6,731 nucleotides of DNA, from NCBI GenBank assembly GCA_025656435.1, contig JAHXHT010000128.1:1-6731 (forward strand), written 5' to 3'. Below are positions 5,920-6,731 of this stretch, in pieces (the first letter of the stretch is position 1; the number at the start of each line of letters is the position of its first letter). This DNA is from Candidatus Thiodiazotropha sp. (ex Gloverina cf. vestifex) (GTDB taxonomy: Bacteria > Pseudomonadota > Gammaproteobacteria > Chromatiales > Chromatiaceae). Under the pieces are notes generated by a model. The model was not told the DNA's origin and made no database searches. It was given only the letters and a program-made list of their open reading frames with translations. A program made the translations under genes and the position numbers.

Positions 5920-6566
5920 TCTACAGGCAGACCCTCCAATTTCCACTCCGGAAGCCCGCCTGACAGGCGTCGGGCACTCATGCCTTTTTTCCTGAGTTTG
6001 GCAACGGCGTCAAATGCCAGCACACAGTGGGGACCCCTGCAGTAGGCGACGATCTCCTGATCGTGATTGAGCTTATCCAGATGCTTTTCAAGATCACCCA
6101 GTGGAATATTAATGGCTCCGGGTAGGTGTCCCGAGGCATACTCCTCCTCAGGTCGTACGTCCAGGACGGTAACCAATCCCTCCCTGGCTCTTTCCAGCAA
6201 TTCTTGGGTGGGTAGGGGTTCCAGATTGTCTTTGACTGTCAGGAAATCATCCACCAGGCGATCTACATCAGCCAGATGGCGTTCCGCCACCCCCCTCAAA
6301 GCGTTGAGCAGAGCAGTGACATCCATCCCGCTCAACCGATAAAAGACCTTGTGCCCCTCCTTACGGTTTGTCACCAATCCGGATTGTCTCAACTGTTGCA
6401 GGTGTTGTGAGGTGTTCGCCACAGACAGTCCAGAGACCTGTGCCAGTGCATCAACGCTGCGCTCTCCTTGGGCTAGAAATTCCAGTAGTTCGAGTCGATA
6501 ACCGTTACTCATCGCCTTAGCAACCCGTGCAAACTGGGCGAACAGGTCATGTTTAAAATTACCCAT
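5913..6566 (-). CDS. ArsR-family transcriptional regulator fused to a rhodanese domain
   Basis: The protein (217 residues from ATG 6566) has an N-terminal ArsR/SmtB winged helix: residues 12-45 hold the dimer helix and HTH entry, SVANTSQHLQQLRQSG (48-63) is the recognition helix, and HKVFYRL (72-78) is the wing. A rhodanese domain follows a helical linker (about 85-130), with DVRPEEEYASGHLPGAINIP (136-155) and the active loop CRGPHC with nucleophile C176. Rhodanese enzymes carry sulfane sulfur as a cysteine persulfide, and family members with this fusion are associated with sulfur metabolism. The ArsR metal-binding CxC motif is absent. C176 and C181 are the only cysteines in the protein. ATG 6566 is chosen because AGGAG (6577-6581) lies ten bases upstream; the frame can be extended to TTG 6593, but that start would fall beyond the ribosome binding site and inside the operator-like repeat. 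Its regulated gene, if any, probably lies beyond the right edge, or it controls itself. Confidence 0.93.
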   Translation of the reverse strand: MGNFKHDLFAQFARVAKAMSNGYRLELLEFLAQGERSVDALAQVSGLSVANTSQHLQQLRQSGLVTNRKEGHKVFYRLSGMDVTALLNALRGVAERHLADVDRLVDDFLTVKDNLEPLPTQELLERAREGLVTVLDVRPEEEYASGHLPGAINIPLGDLEKHLDKLNHDQEIVAYCRGPHCVLAFDAVAKLRKKGMSARRLSGGLPEWKLEGLPVES

Positions 6567-6585
6567 TGACAGTTGACTCCTGTTG

Positions 6586-6617
6586 TTATTCAATAATTCA
6601 AGAGATCTATTGAATAA
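6586..6617 (-). promoter_or_regulatory. Perfect 10-bp inverted repeat, probable ArsR-type operator
   Basis: TTATTCAATA (6586-6595) and TATTGAATAA (6608-6617) are perfect inverted copies with a 12-base spacer. They lie between the promoter and the ribosome binding site of the ArsR-rhodanese gene. AT-rich imperfect or perfect palindromes containing ATTC and GAAT are typical of ArsR/SmtB-family operators. A repressor bound here would block its own transcription. Binding is inferred from placement. Confidence 0.6.
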
Positions 6618-6631
6618 ATGATATTACAAGA

Positions 6632-6659
6632 ATTATAGCAAAGGAAACAAGCGTGTCGC
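6632..6659 (-). promoter_or_regulatory. Promoter of the ArsR-rhodanese gene
   Basis: On the minus strand a consensus -10 box TATAAT (6632-6637) is preceded after 16 bases by GCGACA (6654-6659), matching the -35 consensus at four of six positions. Transcription would begin near 6625, just before the inverted repeat at 6586-6617. Confidence 0.55.
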
Positions 6660-6717
6660 TACCTCGTGAAAGATTTTGGGACATCCGAGTCCCCAAAATC
6701 GACTCGCCAACGCGACA
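6654..6717. repeat. Nested and overlapping hairpins at the right edge
   Basis: GATTTTGGGAC (6672-6682) pairs with GTCCC (6689-6693) and AAAATC (6695-6700), with C6694 bulged, giving an 11-bp stem and a six-base loop. TGTCGC (6654-6659) and GCGACA (6712-6717) could enclose it. A competing stem, CGAGTC (6686-6691) with GACTCG (6701-6706), uses part of the same bases. Such an arrangement can be a terminator of a gene beyond the edge, an attenuator-like switch, or a dispersed intergenic repeat. No T-run of terminator length is visible in the window. Confidence 0.45.
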
Positions 6718-6731
6718 GCCGTTATGCCCCG

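Noticed and set aside
6567..6593. Upstream TTG start for the ArsR-rhodanese gene
   Set aside because: It would place the start beyond the AGGAG ribosome binding site and inside the inverted repeat; ATG 6566 fits family length and site spacing.
6718..6731. Possible integron attC-like end (GTTATGC) at the right edge
   Set aside because: Only one short half-match is visible, with no matching opposite end and no integron context.

Overview
The window looks like a gammaproteobacterial chromosome segment carrying a small accessory patch. The pointers are a SelO, a GreB start beginning MGRYRPPAPPKSPYIT, and an ArsR-rhodanese regulator of a kind common in sulfur-oxidising Gammaproteobacteria. The lineage is an inference from protein style only, and I cannot name a genus.

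Left part (1-1980) is the accessory patch. It holds a C-terminal remnant of a YdjM-like membrane protein (5-301), a strong Rho-independent terminator (337-369), a probable decayed ribbon-helix-helix fragment (410-557), and a clearly AT-rich gene (562-1836) for a 424-residue protein with a four-cysteine zinc ribbon that I do not recognise. After that gene come two inverted repeats. The patch then abuts a truncated greB (1981-2157, minus strand), which keeps the first 55 GreB-like residues and then stops. The simplest reading is that foreign DNA or a deletion removed the rest of greB and left the breakpoint near 1983-1990.

Middle part (2158-4798). An intact, full-length selO (2327-3781) encodes the protein AMPylator. 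It converges on an AraC-family regulator gene on the minus strand (3820-4789) that is broken twice: a one-base frameshift near 4127 and an amber codon at 4066-4068. The sensor half and the last helix-turn-helix are thus on separate reading frames.

Right part (4799-6731). The intact NmrA-like NAD(P)-binding protein gene (4959-5804) diverges from the broken AraC gene and may once have been its target. Two hairpins separate it from a convergent ArsR-rhodanese regulator gene (5913-6566, minus). That regulator has a recognisable promoter with a consensus -10 box and a perfect 10-bp inverted repeat between promoter and ribosome binding site, which looks like an autoregulatory operator. The right edge holds overlapping hairpins of unknown role.

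No CRISPR array, tRNA, rRNA, transposase or integrase gene was seen. The best candidate for something undescribed is the orphan zinc-ribbon gene in its patch of gene remnants. Nothing in the window shows what it does.
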